Of a stretch of 64,000 bases of DNA, positions 15,831 to 25,518 are shown piece by piece. The notes under the pieces are model-generated. The model saw only the letters and a list, made by a program, of their open reading frames with translations, was not told where the DNA came from and did no database searches. This DNA is from Arthrobacter sp. Soc17.1.1.1 (GTDB lineage: Bacteria; Actinomycetota; Actinomycetes; Actinomycetales; Micrococcaceae). Numbering within the stretch: the first letter of the stretch is position 1; each line of letters begins with the position of its first letter. The DNA lies in the NCBI RefSeq assembly GCF_036867195.1, contig NZ_JBAJII010000004.1:1-64000 (forward strand). The letters are read 5' to 3'. The position numbers and the translations under genes were made by a program.

Positions 15831-16646
15831 ATGAGTACACAGGACACTACCGACGGACCTACCGGCCGCCCCGCATGGTTCGGTGCTGCTGTCATGCTGC
15901 TGATCCTCGTAGTGGTGGGCCTCGCAGCCTGGGGCATACGGACCTTCTTCTTCGACAACAACGCTGATGACTCTGCCGCACCGACGAGCCCGACCAGTCA
16001 GGCTCCCGGTGCGGCAGAGCCCACACCTTCCACCACGACAGGACCCGCCGTGGTGGAGGCTGATACCGCGTGGGACTGCCAGGCGGACCTCAGCGACGAT
16101 GACACTTCCGTCGCCGATTCCGCTCCTGTGGTCGAGGAGTGGGTAGCCGCCGGCTACAACGTCGTCCCGTTCTCGGAGTTCGGAGGCTGCCAGAAGCAGC
16201 CTTCAACCCTCCGGGTCGGATACTCACACACCGAAGCCGGTGCACTGATGGCAGCGGCCACCTATGTGGTCGCACTTGATCCCTCGGTCAGCGAGGAAGC
16301 AGCACCCGATCTTGAAGCGGCGGTAGCGGAAGGACCGAATCGGGTCCTTCTGGGGGAAAGAGCGCAGCGTATTCGGGATGGAATCGAGCAGAGCGAAGAT
16401 CCTACGCCCATCACACGGCTGAATTTGATCGGCTACATCCAGAACAACTATGACGCCGACACGGCGTCTCATCTACTGATCTACTCGGCAGCGGATTCAA
16501 ATGGAGTCGACCAGACGCTTGTTGCTCAGGTTGACCTGGTCTGGGAAGACGGAGACTGGAAGCTCGACCCGGCGTCCGGCAATGACTTCAACACATGGGC
16601 CCGGTACCAAGGGCAGCCCTACATTGAGTGGGGACCCAGATCTTGA
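15831..16646 (+). CDS. VirB8-like membrane protein
   Basis: 271 residues with one N-terminal transmembrane helix (AVMLLILVVVGLAAWGI), a low-complexity Thr/Pro linker, then a ~190-residue exterior domain ending in strands such as VDLVWEDGDWKLDPASGND, the pattern of NTF2-like/VirB8-like domains in Gram-positive type IV systems. Likely an assembly factor of the transfer channel. The downstream VirB6-like gene overlaps its end. Confidence 0.75.
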   Translation: MSTQDTTDGPTGRPAWFGAAVMLLILVVVGLAAWGIRTFFFDNNADDSAAPTSPTSQAPGAAEPTPSTTTGPAVVEADTAWDCQADLSDDDTSVADSAPVVEEWVAAGYNVVPFSEFGGCQKQPSTLRVGYSHTEAGALMAAATYVVALDPSVSEEAAPDLEAAVAEGPNRVLLGERAQRIRDGIEQSEDPTPITRLNLIGYIQNNYDADTASHLLIYSAADSNGVDQTLVAQVDLVWEDGDWKLDPASGNDFNTWARYQGQPYIEWGPRS

Positions 16647-18421
16647 TTGGGGTAGTGGTAGGAAACTTCCTGGAAACGGCTGCTGGGGACGCGATTGAGA
16701 AGCTCATTACTTTTCTCGCGGGGTGGGTCATCCAGATTCTGACGGAGATTTTGAACTTCGTCGGGACGTGGTGGTTGAAGATTGGGGCGCCCGAGATGGG
16801 CGAGGGCTCCGCAACCGAGCGGATTCAGACGTCGACGGTGCTTTTCGTCGGTGTCGCGGGTGTCCTCGGTACTGCGTTTGCGCTGATTAAGGTTGCCCGT
16901 GATCAGGACCGCAGCTCGGCGGAGAACCTGGTGATGGGAATGGTCCGCACCGTTCTGACGACGGCGATCACGGTTCCCATGGTGGCGTTGCTGTTCGCTG
17001 CGACTGATGAGCTCGCACCGTGGTTGGTCACAACCATTTCCGGGTCCGCGCAGGAGGACGGGCTTGGGCAGGCTATGGGGCTGGAGGCTATCGCGGGTGG
17101 TGAGATGACGTTGCAACTCGCTGGCGTCATTTTGGTCATCGTTCCTTTGGCCCTGTTGGGGGCAGTCCTGAACGCGTTCATCGTGATCTTTTCCTACGGT
17201 ATGGCGATCGCCCTATGTGGGGTCCTGCCGATCTTCGCCGCTGCTTCGCAGACCGAGCGCGGCCGGAAGTCCTTCGACAAGGCAGTGGCGTGGCTTGCCG
17301 CCGTGGTGCTGTTCAAGCCTGCCGCGGCGATCCTCTACGGGGCGGGTCTCGCGTTGCTCAAGGGCATCAACGGCACAGCGGAGAACGAGCTGGGGAACAC
17401 GATGATCAGCCTGATCACGGGCCTCGTGGTGATCCTCAGCGCCTCCGTTGCGATGCCTGCCCTGGCGAAGGTCCTCGTTCCGGCGGTCAGCGCGGGACCG
17501 CAAGGGATGGGTGCGTCAGGGCTCGCGATGCTCGGCGGAGCAGTGGCGCTCGGCGCGGTCACTGCCGGCGTCGGGGCGGCGGGTATGGCCGCCGCCGGGA
17601 CCGCAGGAGGAGCTGGGACCGCAGGCACTGCCGGCGCCGCAGCGGCAAGTGAGGCGGCTGGGACCGCAGGCACTGCCGGCGCCGCAGCGGCAACCGAAGC
17701 GGCTGGAACCGCAAGCGCTGCCGGAACAACGGGGGCCGCAAGTGCCGACGGGACGAGCAGCGCGTCTGCCCTGACCGGCGGAACTGGCGGACCTGGTGGT
17801 GCTGGTCCCGGCGGGGGCGACGGGACCAGCGGTGGCGCTGCCTCGAGCGGTGGGGCCGGAGCTGATGGTGGTGCTGGTTCTGGTGGCAGCACCGGAGGAA
17901 CCGGAAGTGCTGGTGGTTCTACCGGTGGACCGACGGGCGCAGAGCAGCAAGCCCAGCGATCCGGCGCACCGGGGGCCACGGAGACCGGAGCGGACAGCAA
18001 CAACAGTGGAGGAGCTGGTGGAGGTGCTGGTGCCGAGTCTGGTGGAGGCGCAGGCGGACCAGCAGGTGCGGAGCGGCAGACAGCTAGCTCGGGGGCACCT
18101 GCTCAGACGGAGGGCGACCCGGGAACGGTCTCAGGTGATGGAGGGTCCAACGGGTCAGGAGGCGGTCCGGCTGGTGCTGAACCGTCAGCTGGGTCAAATG
18201 CTTCTTCGACGGGATCTGCCGTACCGGACGGCGACGGACCGCAGGCACCAACGGGCGCGGGCAGCGAGTCACCAACTGCACAGGGGTACCGGGACGGCGC
18301 CCCTGGTGGGGCGGAAAAGTCGGCAGATAAGTCGGCGCTTAATCGACAGCGCATCGAGTTCGCATTGCGGGACGCGGCGAAAGACATGGAACGCGGAATG
18401 GAAAGCGGGAATGACGTATGA
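16628..18421 (+). CDS. VirB6/TrbL-like polytopic membrane protein with Gly/Ala-rich tail
   Basis: About 590 residues. The first ~310 contain six to seven hydrophobic segments (for example VILVIVPLALLGAVLNAFIV, GMAIALCGVLPIFAAASQ), typical of the VirB6-type channel component. The remaining ~280 residues are an extreme Gly/Ala/Ser/Thr low-complexity tail, partly built from a 45-bp tandem repeat, ending in a short charged helix. The start is unsure: GTG 16628, TTG 16643 or GTG 16652. The tail is probably cytoplasmic or external and may bind substrate. Confidence 0.8.
   Translation: MGTQILIGVVVGNFLETAAGDAIEKLITFLAGWVIQILTEILNFVGTWWLKIGAPEMGEGSATERIQTSTVLFVGVAGVLGTAFALIKVARDQDRSSAENLVMGMVRTVLTTAITVPMVALLFAATDELAPWLVTTISGSAQEDGLGQAMGLEAIAGGEMTLQLAGVILVIVPLALLGAVLNAFIVIFSYGMAIALCGVLPIFAAASQTERGRKSFDKAVAWLAAVVLFKPAAAILYGAGLALLKGINGTAENELGNTMISLITGLVVILSASVAMPALAKVLVPAVSAGPQGMGASGLAMLGGAVALGAVTAGVGAAGMAAAGTAGGAGTAGTAGAAAASEAAGTAGTAGAAAATEAAGTASAAGTTGAASADGTSSASALTGGTGGPGGAGPGGGDGTSGGAASSGGAGADGGAGSGGSTGGTGSAGGSTGGPTGAEQQAQRSGAPGATETGADSNNSGGAGGGAGAESGGGAGGPAGAERQTASSGAPAQTEGDPGTVSGDGGSNGSGGGPAGAEPSAGSNASSTGSAVPDGDGPQAPTGAGSESPTAQGYRDGAPGGAEKSADKSALNRQRIEFALRDAAKDMERGMESGNDV
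17612..17701 (+). repeat. 45-bp tandem repeat inside the VirB6-like gene
   Basis: Two near-identical 45-bp units start at 17612 and 17657, with a diverging third at 17702. Each encodes a 15-residue Ala/Gly/Thr block (AGTAGTAGAAAASEA type). The frame is preserved, so repeat-number changes would alter tail length without breaking the gene. Confidence 0.85.
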
Positions 18422-19950
18422 GCACTGATCAGCAGGTTGTCCGGCAGTACGGCAACATCGCCGAGGACAAGACGGCGGGGCTGATGGGGTTCACCATGGC
18501 CTCGACCGCTGTCCTGGGTGTCGGGGCAGTGGGCGTGTTCATCGCGATCATGATGTCGCAGATTTGGGTGGCTATCGGGCTCTCCGTTCTCGCGTTAGCC
18601 GTGGCCGCGGTGCTCGGGTCTAAGGATCGGTATGGCCGTTCCAAGCCCGAGCGGTGGATCGCCCGTTCCATGCACACCAAGGGCAAGACGGCGGGCGCCA
18701 CCACGTACAAGGCCGGGCCGGTATCGCAGATCCCGGACGGCTCATTCCGGGCACCGGGTCTGCTTGCCGCAACGGAGCTGATCGACTTCCAGGACCTGTT
18801 CGGGAACGAGGGTGTCATGCTGTGGCACCCACGGCTGAAAACCGGGACCGTGTTCTTTTCCACCAACTCTTCCGGTCTGGGGTTGCTCGATCAGGACCGG
18901 GTGAACCGCCTGGTCGGGTCGTGGGCGGCGTTCCAGCGTGACGCCGGATCGAACGCCCGGGTGGAGCAGATTGCGGTGACCACCCAGTCGACCAATGACC
19001 CCGGCGAACGTCTCCCGGACGCGGTGGCCGTGGCCCGCCAGCAGGCCGGTAACCACGAGGTTCCCTCGTTCGCTCGTGAGGTCATGGACGACGTGGTGCA
19101 CAACCTCAACCACAATGTCCCCAAGCTCGAGCAGTGGGTATCGCTGACGTTCAGCGGCAAGGCCAGTGATCAGGGCCGGGCGCCGGAGCGCACCGCCGAT
19201 GAGCTGGTGTCCGATGTGAAGTCCCTGCTGCAAGGGTTCATCGAGGAACTGGAGTCAGCAGGTGCGGGCAGTGTGGCGCTGATGAAGGCCGCGGACCTGA
19301 CGGATCAGACCTATGTGGCCTACAACCCGCTGGGCGCGGCCGCGGTGGAACGGGCCCGTCTGACCGGTACCGGTACAGGGTTGACGTGGCATGAGGTCGG
19401 TCCGGCCTCGGCACGGACGGTCGGGTTCCCGGGTCAGTACGAGCACGCCGGTGTCGTGTCGAAGTCCTGGCAGATGTTCCGGCCGCCGGCCGGGACGTTC
19501 CGGGAGAACGCGCTGGTGGCGCTGTTGAGCCCGGATTCGAGCATGGTGCAGAAGCGGGTGACCGTGTTCTACCGGCCGCAGGCGCCGGAGAAGTCAGCGG
19601 TGCAGGTGCAGGAGGCGTTGACCAATGCGCAGTTCGCCACGAACCAGAAGGGACGCCGTCCGACCAGCTCGCAGATCATCGCTCTCGAGAAGGCCCGCAA
19701 AGCCGAGCGGGAGCAGGCCGAAGGTGCGGCGTTGGTGCGGTTTGCGATCGGGATTACCGCGACCGTCCACACCCCGGAGCAGCTGCCTCAGGTGGAGGCG
19801 TCCATCATGCGCAACGCCTCCAGCGGGATCCAGATGCGGGTGCGTGGGTGTGACTACAACGACGATGCGGCGTTCGCGTTCAACCTCGGCTTGGGGCTCA
19901 TCCCAGAGAATGTCGCCACTATTTCCGCCAGCGTGAGAAAGGCCCTGTAG
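18418..19950 (+). CDS. SCO6880-family conjugation protein
   Basis: 510 residues. The N-terminus has two close transmembrane helices (GFTMASTAVLGVGAVGVFIA, IGLSVLALAVAAVLG), followed by a ~400-residue soluble part. In actinobacterial type IV systems this SCO6880 family combines a PrgI/VirB3-like membrane segment with the N-terminal half of VirB4, and precedes the ATPase half, exactly as here. ATGA overlap upstream, direct abutment downstream. Confidence 0.88.
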   Translation: MSTDQQVVRQYGNIAEDKTAGLMGFTMASTAVLGVGAVGVFIAIMMSQIWVAIGLSVLALAVAAVLGSKDRYGRSKPERWIARSMHTKGKTAGATTYKAGPVSQIPDGSFRAPGLLAATELIDFQDLFGNEGVMLWHPRLKTGTVFFSTNSSGLGLLDQDRVNRLVGSWAAFQRDAGSNARVEQIAVTTQSTNDPGERLPDAVAVARQQAGNHEVPSFAREVMDDVVHNLNHNVPKLEQWVSLTFSGKASDQGRAPERTADELVSDVKSLLQGFIEELESAGAGSVALMKAADLTDQTYVAYNPLGAAAVERARLTGTGTGLTWHEVGPASARTVGFPGQYEHAGVVSKSWQMFRPPAGTFRENALVALLSPDSSMVQKRVTVFYRPQAPEKSAVQVQEALTNAQFATNQKGRRPTSSQIIALEKARKAEREQAEGAALVRFAIGITATVHTPEQLPQVEASIMRNASSGIQMRVRGCDYNDDAAFAFNLGLGLIPENVATISASVRKAL

Positions 19951-21492
19951 ATGTCTGTCTTCGATCAGCTGGTCGACAAGGTCAGCGACAAGTTCTTCGG
20001 CAAATCCGCGGCGGCGACGACGGCGGCCGCCGCGTCCTTCCCGCAGCTCACCGACAAGGGCATCAAGGTCCGTGACGGGGGCATGGTGACGTGGGTGGAA
20101 CCGCCGCCGGAGTTCACGGCCACCTCGAACCAGACCGCCGGCCTCTGGCCGTTCTGCGTCGGCACATCCTCGCCGCTGGTCGGGGCGATCCTCGGCCGGA
20201 ACCTCCTCAACGGGTCCGTGGTGTGCGGGGACCCGATCAGTCTGTTCCTGCGAGGCATCATCTCCTCCCCGTCCGGGTTCATCCTGGGCCTGAACGGGCG
20301 CGGGAAGTCCTCGGTCGCGGTCCGCATGGCATTGGCCCTGATCGATCAGGGGTTCCTGATCCTCGTGGCCGGGGACCTCAAACCCGACTTCGCCGGCGTC
20401 GTGAAGGAAACCAATGGCCAGATCATCCGGGTTGCCCCGGGTGTCGGAGCGATTAACCCATTGGACGCCGGACCGCTCTGGAACCGACTCGGAGGCCTGG
20501 AGGCTCCCGTGCAGCGTCAGATGCGCGCCGAGATTCACAGTCGCCGGCTGATGACGCTCTCCGGGCTCATCGAACTGGTGTTCAAGGAGCCCCTGGACGC
20601 GAAGAAGCAGGAGCAAACCGTCCTGTCCATGGCGATCGCTATGGCAGCAGAGAAGGCCGAAGCCGAGGGCCGGCAGCCGCTGGTCGGCGACGTCGTCGAC
20701 GTCATCAAGAAAGGCCCACCGCAGATCCGGGCGGCGCTGCTCATCGAGGACTCCACGGAATACCTGCCGCAGGTGAAGAACCTCCTGGCGGGCCTGAACG
20801 CGCTCGGGGAGCACGGCCCGTTCGGGGACGTGTTCTGCCAGCCGACGACCGAAGAAATGCTCATGGACAAGTCGGTGGACTTCGACATCTCGATGATCGA
20901 CGAGTCCCAGCTGATGCTCCGGGCCGCGGTGCAGACGGTGTGCTGGTCCTACGGGCAGGCCGGTGTCTCGGCTGCGAAGACCATGGCCGATGCCGGGCTG
21001 ATGGAGGAACGCCATCATCTGATGATCATGGACGAGCTGTGGCAGTCGCTGCGGGCCAGTGAGCTTTTGGTCCACCAGATCGACGCCCTGACACGCCTGA
21101 ACCGGACCAAGGGGCTGGGTCAGCTGATGATCACGCACTCCATGAAGGACCTGCTGCTGTCCACGGACGAGCTGACGAAGATCGCCACCGGATTCGTGGA
21201 ACGCTCCTCCGTGAAGATCCTTGGGGGTCTCGCGCAGAACGAGATGAGCCTTATCGAGACGGTGTTCCCCGTTTCCGAGCGGGAGAAAGCCTTGCTGGTC
21301 GGGTGGTCGGCGGAAGGGTCGATGAACCCGAACACCGGTCAGGTTTCGCCCCCGCCCGGGCGGGGCCGGTTCATGCTCAAAACCGGGGACGAGCCCGGTG
21401 TGCCGTTCCGGGTGAACCTCACCGCCGGGGAGCACCGCGCCCACAACACGAACAAGGCATGGGCTGCTGCGCAGGAGAAGGTGAACCGATGA
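19951..21492 (+). CDS. virB4: VirB4-type ATPase (C-terminal ATPase half)
   Basis: 513 residues. Walker A is GLNGRGKSSVAVRM and Walker B is LMIMDELWQSLRAS, followed by LGQLMITHSMKDL, as in VirB4/TraC motor ATPases that power channel assembly and transfer. It lacks the N-terminal VirB4 domain, which is supplied by the SCO6880-family protein encoded immediately upstream. It starts with the ATG directly after the preceding stop. Confidence 0.92.
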   Translation: MSVFDQLVDKVSDKFFGKSAAATTAAAASFPQLTDKGIKVRDGGMVTWVEPPPEFTATSNQTAGLWPFCVGTSSPLVGAILGRNLLNGSVVCGDPISLFLRGIISSPSGFILGLNGRGKSSVAVRMALALIDQGFLILVAGDLKPDFAGVVKETNGQIIRVAPGVGAINPLDAGPLWNRLGGLEAPVQRQMRAEIHSRRLMTLSGLIELVFKEPLDAKKQEQTVLSMAIAMAAEKAEAEGRQPLVGDVVDVIKKGPPQIRAALLIEDSTEYLPQVKNLLAGLNALGEHGPFGDVFCQPTTEEMLMDKSVDFDISMIDESQLMLRAAVQTVCWSYGQAGVSAAKTMADAGLMEERHHLMIMDELWQSLRASELLVHQIDALTRLNRTKGLGQLMITHSMKDLLLSTDELTKIATGFVERSSVKILGGLAQNEMSLIETVFPVSEREKALLVGWSAEGSMNPNTGQVSPPPGRGRFMLKTGDEPGVPFRVNLTAGEHRAHNTNKAWAAAQEKVNR

Positions 21493-23168
21493 ACAATCAG
21501 GAGAACGGTTCGGGTGCCACAGTCATTGGGGTCCTGGGCGCGATCGCTCTCGCGGTTGGCCTGATCCATCTTGGGGCGGTTCTGACGCCTGTGTCGGTGG
21601 ACTTGCCGTGGAATCCGATCGCCTTGGGTATCGGCCTGATGCGGGGCACGCCGTGGCCGCCGGCGGCCACCTGGTTGCTCGGGGCCGAAGCACTGCTCGT
21701 CCTCGTGGCGCTGGGGTGGTGGGGGACTCGCACTCCCTCGAGGACCAGTAGCGCAGCGCGTCGGATGAGTCCGGGCGGGAAGATGCGTCCGGCCATGGAG
21801 GACGCCCGGCTGGTCGAGGCGGCCAGACTGCACCCTGATGCTGAGGGGATCGGCCCGGGCCTGACCATCGGGTACACCGGGGACGCCGGCACGAAGGCCG
21901 TCATTCAGGGGTGGCGTGAGTGCTCCGCGCACGTGTGGGGCACCGGGCGGGGTAAGACCACGACGCAGGTCGTCCGTCATGCCACCGAGGCGCCCGGTGC
22001 GTACCTGATGACCAGCAACAAGGTCGACGGCGTCGCCGAGGTCCTGGCGGCCCGCTCTGAGACCGGGACGGTGTGGTTGTTCGACCCGCAGCGGATCTGG
22101 CGTGACAGCCACCGCCCCGCGATGATCTTCAACCCGCTCTCGGTCGTCACGGACACGATTAGTGCCGGCGAAGTCGCGTCGATCTTCGAGACCTCGTCCG
22201 CTCCTAGCGCCGGGTCGGGCCGCGGGGATGCGCAGTTCGATTCGCAGGGCCGCGACTTCCTGTCCTGGTGCCTGCTCGCGGCCGCCAAGAGCGACGGCAC
22301 GATGAGGGACGTCCTGCACTGGGTGTCCGGCGCCGACTTCCTGGAACCGGCCGGTCTGCTCCAGCGCGCCGGCCATGCGGGCCCAGCTGCCGCGTTGAAG
22401 GGCATGGGTGACCAGCCGGAGGACACGCGGGGGTCCGTCGCCGCCAGTGCCCAGCGCATGGCCTCGGCCCTCGTGCACGACGAGCTCGTGGCATGGTCGA
22501 CGCCGACGCCGGGGGTTCCGATGTTCGACCCGGCACGGTTCGTCACCGGCAAGGACACGCTGGTCCTGCTCTCCCAGGACGCCGCCGGTTCCGGGGCCGC
22601 ATTCGTGTCCACCCTCGTCTACGCGGTGTTCACCGCCGCGCAGCAGGCCGCCCGCCGCGCCGGTGGACGCCTGACTGTGCCGCTGGTGGCTGACCTGGAC
22701 GAGGTCGGGAACGTCGTCAAACTCAAGCAGCTGCCCGAGTGGTATTCCTACTTCGGGTCCATGGGCATCGTCGTCAGCGCGTACTTCCAGACCAAGGGGC
22801 AGGGCGTGGCGATGCTCGAGCGCACCGGCTGGGACACCCTATGGTCCGCGGCCGCGATCAAGGTCTACGGCGGCGGGTCCGACGACGACGCGTTCCTGGG
22901 CTCGCTGTCCAAGGTCATCGGTCAGTACGACGCGAAAGTCCGCAGCTCCTCGACGTCGAAAAACGGGTCCTCCCGGTCCGTGCAGACCCAGCGCCGCGAC
23001 ATCATGTCCGTCTCCCAGCTCTCCGAACTACCCATGAACCGGGCGTGGGTGAAGACCTCCAACGGAGGCGGCACCATTGTCCGCACCATTCCCTGGTTCC
23101 GCGACAAGACCATCAATACCCCCATCGGCCCTACGGTCGAGCGCATCAAGACAGGAAAAACCTCATGA
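21489..23168 (+). CDS. Type IV coupling protein (VirD4/TraD-like)
   Basis: 559 residues. Two N-terminal transmembrane helices (about residues 9-80) are followed by an ATPase core: Walker A WGTGRGKTTTQV, Walker B PLVADLDEVGNV and a C-terminal TraM-recognition-like region (VSAYFQTKGQGVAML). It would bring the relaxase-DNA complex to the channel. ATG 21489 overlaps the VirB4 stop; the open frame upstream is not used. The relaxase it serves is encoded at 33.6-38.4 kb. Confidence 0.92.
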   Translation: MNNQENGSGATVIGVLGAIALAVGLIHLGAVLTPVSVDLPWNPIALGIGLMRGTPWPPAATWLLGAEALLVLVALGWWGTRTPSRTSSAARRMSPGGKMRPAMEDARLVEAARLHPDAEGIGPGLTIGYTGDAGTKAVIQGWRECSAHVWGTGRGKTTTQVVRHATEAPGAYLMTSNKVDGVAEVLAARSETGTVWLFDPQRIWRDSHRPAMIFNPLSVVTDTISAGEVASIFETSSAPSAGSGRGDAQFDSQGRDFLSWCLLAAAKSDGTMRDVLHWVSGADFLEPAGLLQRAGHAGPAAALKGMGDQPEDTRGSVAASAQRMASALVHDELVAWSTPTPGVPMFDPARFVTGKDTLVLLSQDAAGSGAAFVSTLVYAVFTAAQQAARRAGGRLTVPLVADLDEVGNVVKLKQLPEWYSYFGSMGIVVSAYFQTKGQGVAMLERTGWDTLWSAAAIKVYGGGSDDDAFLGSLSKVIGQYDAKVRSSSTSKNGSSRSVQTQRRDIMSVSQLSELPMNRAWVKTSNGGGTIVRTIPWFRDKTINTPIGPTVERIKTGKTS

Positions 23169-23542
23169 GTGATGATCTGGCGTCGCACGAAGAGACCGGA
23201 CAGGACCCAGAGGTCATCACCCCGGCCGACCTGGTCGCATGGGTCGAGGAGTTCATTTCAGAAGTGGAGTCCGTAGACCGCTCCAGCGGCCAGCACTGGT
23301 GTTCCCAGTGGTGGAATCACCCCGAGGCCGTCAGCCGCTTTCGTGCGCTGCACGAGAAGTGGTTGGAAGCTCAGGCGGAGGGCGGGATGTCGGGCTGGTG
23401 GGTCGATCACTTCGACAGTCACGCGACCGTGCTTTTCGCCAAGCGTGGTCCCTTCGGCGAATGTGGCACCACGCACCAGTCGAAGACGAGCCGGAAGGTA
23501 CTCGCGTGTGAAGCGCCCCCTACCGACTGGTCCTGGGACTAA
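23165..23542 (+). CDS. DUF4913 protein
   Basis: 125 residues. The W-rich signature HWCSQWWNHPEAVSRFRALH, followed by GGMSGWWVDHFDSH and GPFGEC, is diagnostic for DUF4913, a family commonly last in actinobacterial conjugation operons. Function unknown; probably small and soluble. ATGA overlap with the coupling-protein gene marks it as the end of the transfer operon. Confidence 0.88.
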   Translation: MSDDLASHEETGQDPEVITPADLVAWVEEFISEVESVDRSSGQHWCSQWWNHPEAVSRFRALHEKWLEAQAEGGMSGWWVDHFDSHATVLFAKRGPFGECGTTHQSKTSRKVLACEAPPTDWSWD

Positions 23543-23607
23543 CTAAGTCACCATGAACAGCGGCTGGTCACACGTCCGCGTTGATGTTTCTCGAACTCAG
23601 GTTGGCC

Positions 23608-24717
23608 TCACGGTGGGCAGATGGAGCCGCCGTTGGTTGTTACGCACCCCATATCGTCCATGAACCCATTTTGGGTTCCTCCGGCCGGCGCGTTTGGGAC
23701 TACTGTCGTCGTGACCGACGTCCATGAGGTGATCGTGTTGGCAGGAATCCCGTCTTGGGCGGTAAGTTCGGTTCTTCTCTCGCCGATGAATAGGCCCGTG
23801 TCGGGGTCGACGATGATGTCCTGCCGAAAGTTGCCGTTTGTTTCCACCCTGCCGATCGCGGTGCCGGTGCGACCATCGAGGGTTGCCTGGTCCTCGACGA
23901 ACTCGACGCCGGGAATGAGCGCTGCCGCTTGGTAGAGCGATGCCCGCACGTCGGCGGGGAGTACTCCTGACCGCAGCCTGTCGGCGATGAAAACCAGGGC
24001 TTCCCCGTCTTGGGACGGGCCGGAACCGAGGGTGGTGCGGTAGATGTAGTTCAACAGGCGGTGCGGGTCCCGAGGTAGGTCGGACAGTGCTTCTGGGGAG
24101 ACCTGAGAGTCGCCGCTGTACCAGCGGCCGGCGGGTGCGCGGAGCTTCTCCACGTAATCCTCGCCGTGCTCGGCGTAGATCGCGGCGAAGTTCGCCTCTG
24201 ACGCCGCCTGCGATTCCGGGCCAAAAGACCCATACGGCTGGCTGACAGGGCGGAACCACACCCAGTCATCGTCACGATCTTCTGGGATGTACATCTGGTC
24301 CGTGGTCAATGCAAGGAAGGACGTTCCATCTGTGGAGTTGATGTTCACTGCCTTGGTTTCCACCAGCAGGTACTCCCCATCGCCGACGACAGGATCGGAA
24401 AGCTGAACTGCGCTGGTAGCTGCCTGCTCCAGAACGGCCGCCGCGGCAGTCTCGGAGCCACCGCGCCAACCGGCGAACCCGACCACGTCCGTGAGCACGA
24501 GCGCGACAGCAAGGGCTGCGGCTGCAACTGAGCTAACGCCGATCCACCGTCGTCGGGATCGAGGAGAGCTGATTTCTCGCCCTGCGACGGAGTTGTGGCT
24601 TTCGGTGCGACCCGGGGTGTTAGCTTCGGCGGCATCGATGCGGGCGAAGAGAGCAGCTTCCATTCGGCGCATTGAGTGCTCGTCCAGGATGGGTGCGGGT
24701 GCCGTGGGGGTGTTCAT
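23608..24717 (-). CDS. CU044_5270-like membrane protein, probable partner of the ECF sigma factor
   Basis: 369 residues: a ~58-residue cytoplasmic N-terminus, one transmembrane helix (WIGVSSVAAAALAVALVLTD), then a ~290-residue exterior domain. This resembles CU044_5270-type proteins encoded after ECF sigma factors in actinobacteria, where they act like membrane-bound anti-sigma or sensor partners. The N-terminal helix SMRRMEAALFARIDAAEA may bind sigma. ATGA overlap with the sigma gene supports a functional pair. Confidence 0.82.
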   Translation of the reverse strand: MNTPTAPAPILDEHSMRRMEAALFARIDAAEANTPGRTESHNSVAGREISSPRSRRRWIGVSSVAAAALAVALVLTDVVGFAGWRGGSETAAAAVLEQAATSAVQLSDPVVGDGEYLLVETKAVNINSTDGTSFLALTTDQMYIPEDRDDDWVWFRPVSQPYGSFGPESQAASEANFAAIYAEHGEDYVEKLRAPAGRWYSGDSQVSPEALSDLPRDPHRLLNYIYRTTLGSGPSQDGEALVFIADRLRSGVLPADVRASLYQAAALIPGVEFVEDQATLDGRTGTAIGRVETNGNFRQDIIVDPDTGLFIGERRTELTAQDGIPANTITSWTSVTTTVVPNAPAGGTQNGFMDDMGCVTTNGGSICPP

Positions 24718-25277
24718 GCTTCGTTCCTCTCAGCGGTCATTTGCATGCGAAGCTGCCGTCGAGCTCGGGAGAGGCGGTTGCGTACTGCGCCGTGGGTGAC
24801 GCCAGCAGACGCAGCGGCTTCCTCGTAACTGTTGCCATTGATCAAGCAGGAGGTAATGAGGTCTCGGTCCAGGGAGGGTAGATCCTCGATCGCCGCAGTG
24901 AGACGTCGCTGCAGCTCTGCGGCCAGCACGATCGTTTCCGGGCTGTCGGACACGCCAGTGTCGAGTTCTTCGATCAGTGGCACCGTTCGCCGCCTGTTCG
25001 CTGCGCGCCGGCGATTCGATGCTTCGAACCGCGCCGTGATGATGAGCCAGGGCAGCACTGAGTCGCCGACGATGGTCACTTCGTTGCGCTTCTGCCAGAG
25101 GAGGAAGAACGCGTCCTGTGCTGCCTCTTCGGCGTCCGGTTCGCTCCTGGTGACGACGAAGGCCGCGCCGTAGACGATGGGCAGATGGCGGCGGAAGAGG
25201 ACACGTAATCCTTCCAGGTCCCCTCGCTGCACGCGCGCGATTGGCTCCAGGTCGCTCACCCGTGCGTCCACTGCCAA
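24714..25277 (-). CDS. ECF RNA polymerase sigma factor
   Basis: 187 residues with sigma region 2 (LFRRHLPIVYGAAFVVTRS, DAEEAAQDAFFLLWQKR) and region 4 (DLPSLDRDLITSCLINGNSY, then a helix-turn-helix ending GAVRNRLSRARRQL). This is an extracytoplasmic-function sigma factor that redirects RNA polymerase to a small regulon, probably including its own promoter in 25.28-25.5 kb. The partner membrane gene follows with a 4-bp overlap. Confidence 0.93.
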   Translation of the reverse strand: MAVDARVSDLEPIARVQRGDLEGLRVLFRRHLPIVYGAAFVVTRSEPDAEEAAQDAFFLLWQKRNEVTIVGDSVLPWLIITARFEASNRRRAANRRRTVPLIEELDTGVSDSPETIVLAAELQRRLTAAIEDLPSLDRDLITSCLINGNSYEEAAASAGVTHGAVRNRLSRARRQLRMQMTAERNEA

Positions 25278-25518
25278 TATCCGTGCATCGGATCGATCCC
25301 CATTCGCTTGATGGTCAGACGATGACTTCGCCCATCGAGTTACGTCCAGCCGACGGAAATCGTCTCAAAGATCGGTTCTCGAAAGAGGAATCGACTGCGA
25401 CGTGAGTGCAGGAGCGCTCGAGGTGAGGGCGTTAGTCGATCCGCTTACGAACGTATTTCCCAGGCTGGCCCGAGCACCGCGGGTACAGTCGTCCCAACGT
25501 TGAAGTTGGGGGACTGCA

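Noticed and set aside
17612..17724. CRISPR-like repeat array
   Set aside because: The 45-bp units are contiguous, in frame and encode a low-complexity tail; there are no spacers.
19594..21444. Long minus-strand open frame (616 codons) opposite SCO6880/virB4
   Set aside because: Antisense shadow of two well-supported transfer genes; the product is His/Arg-rich and unfolded-looking.
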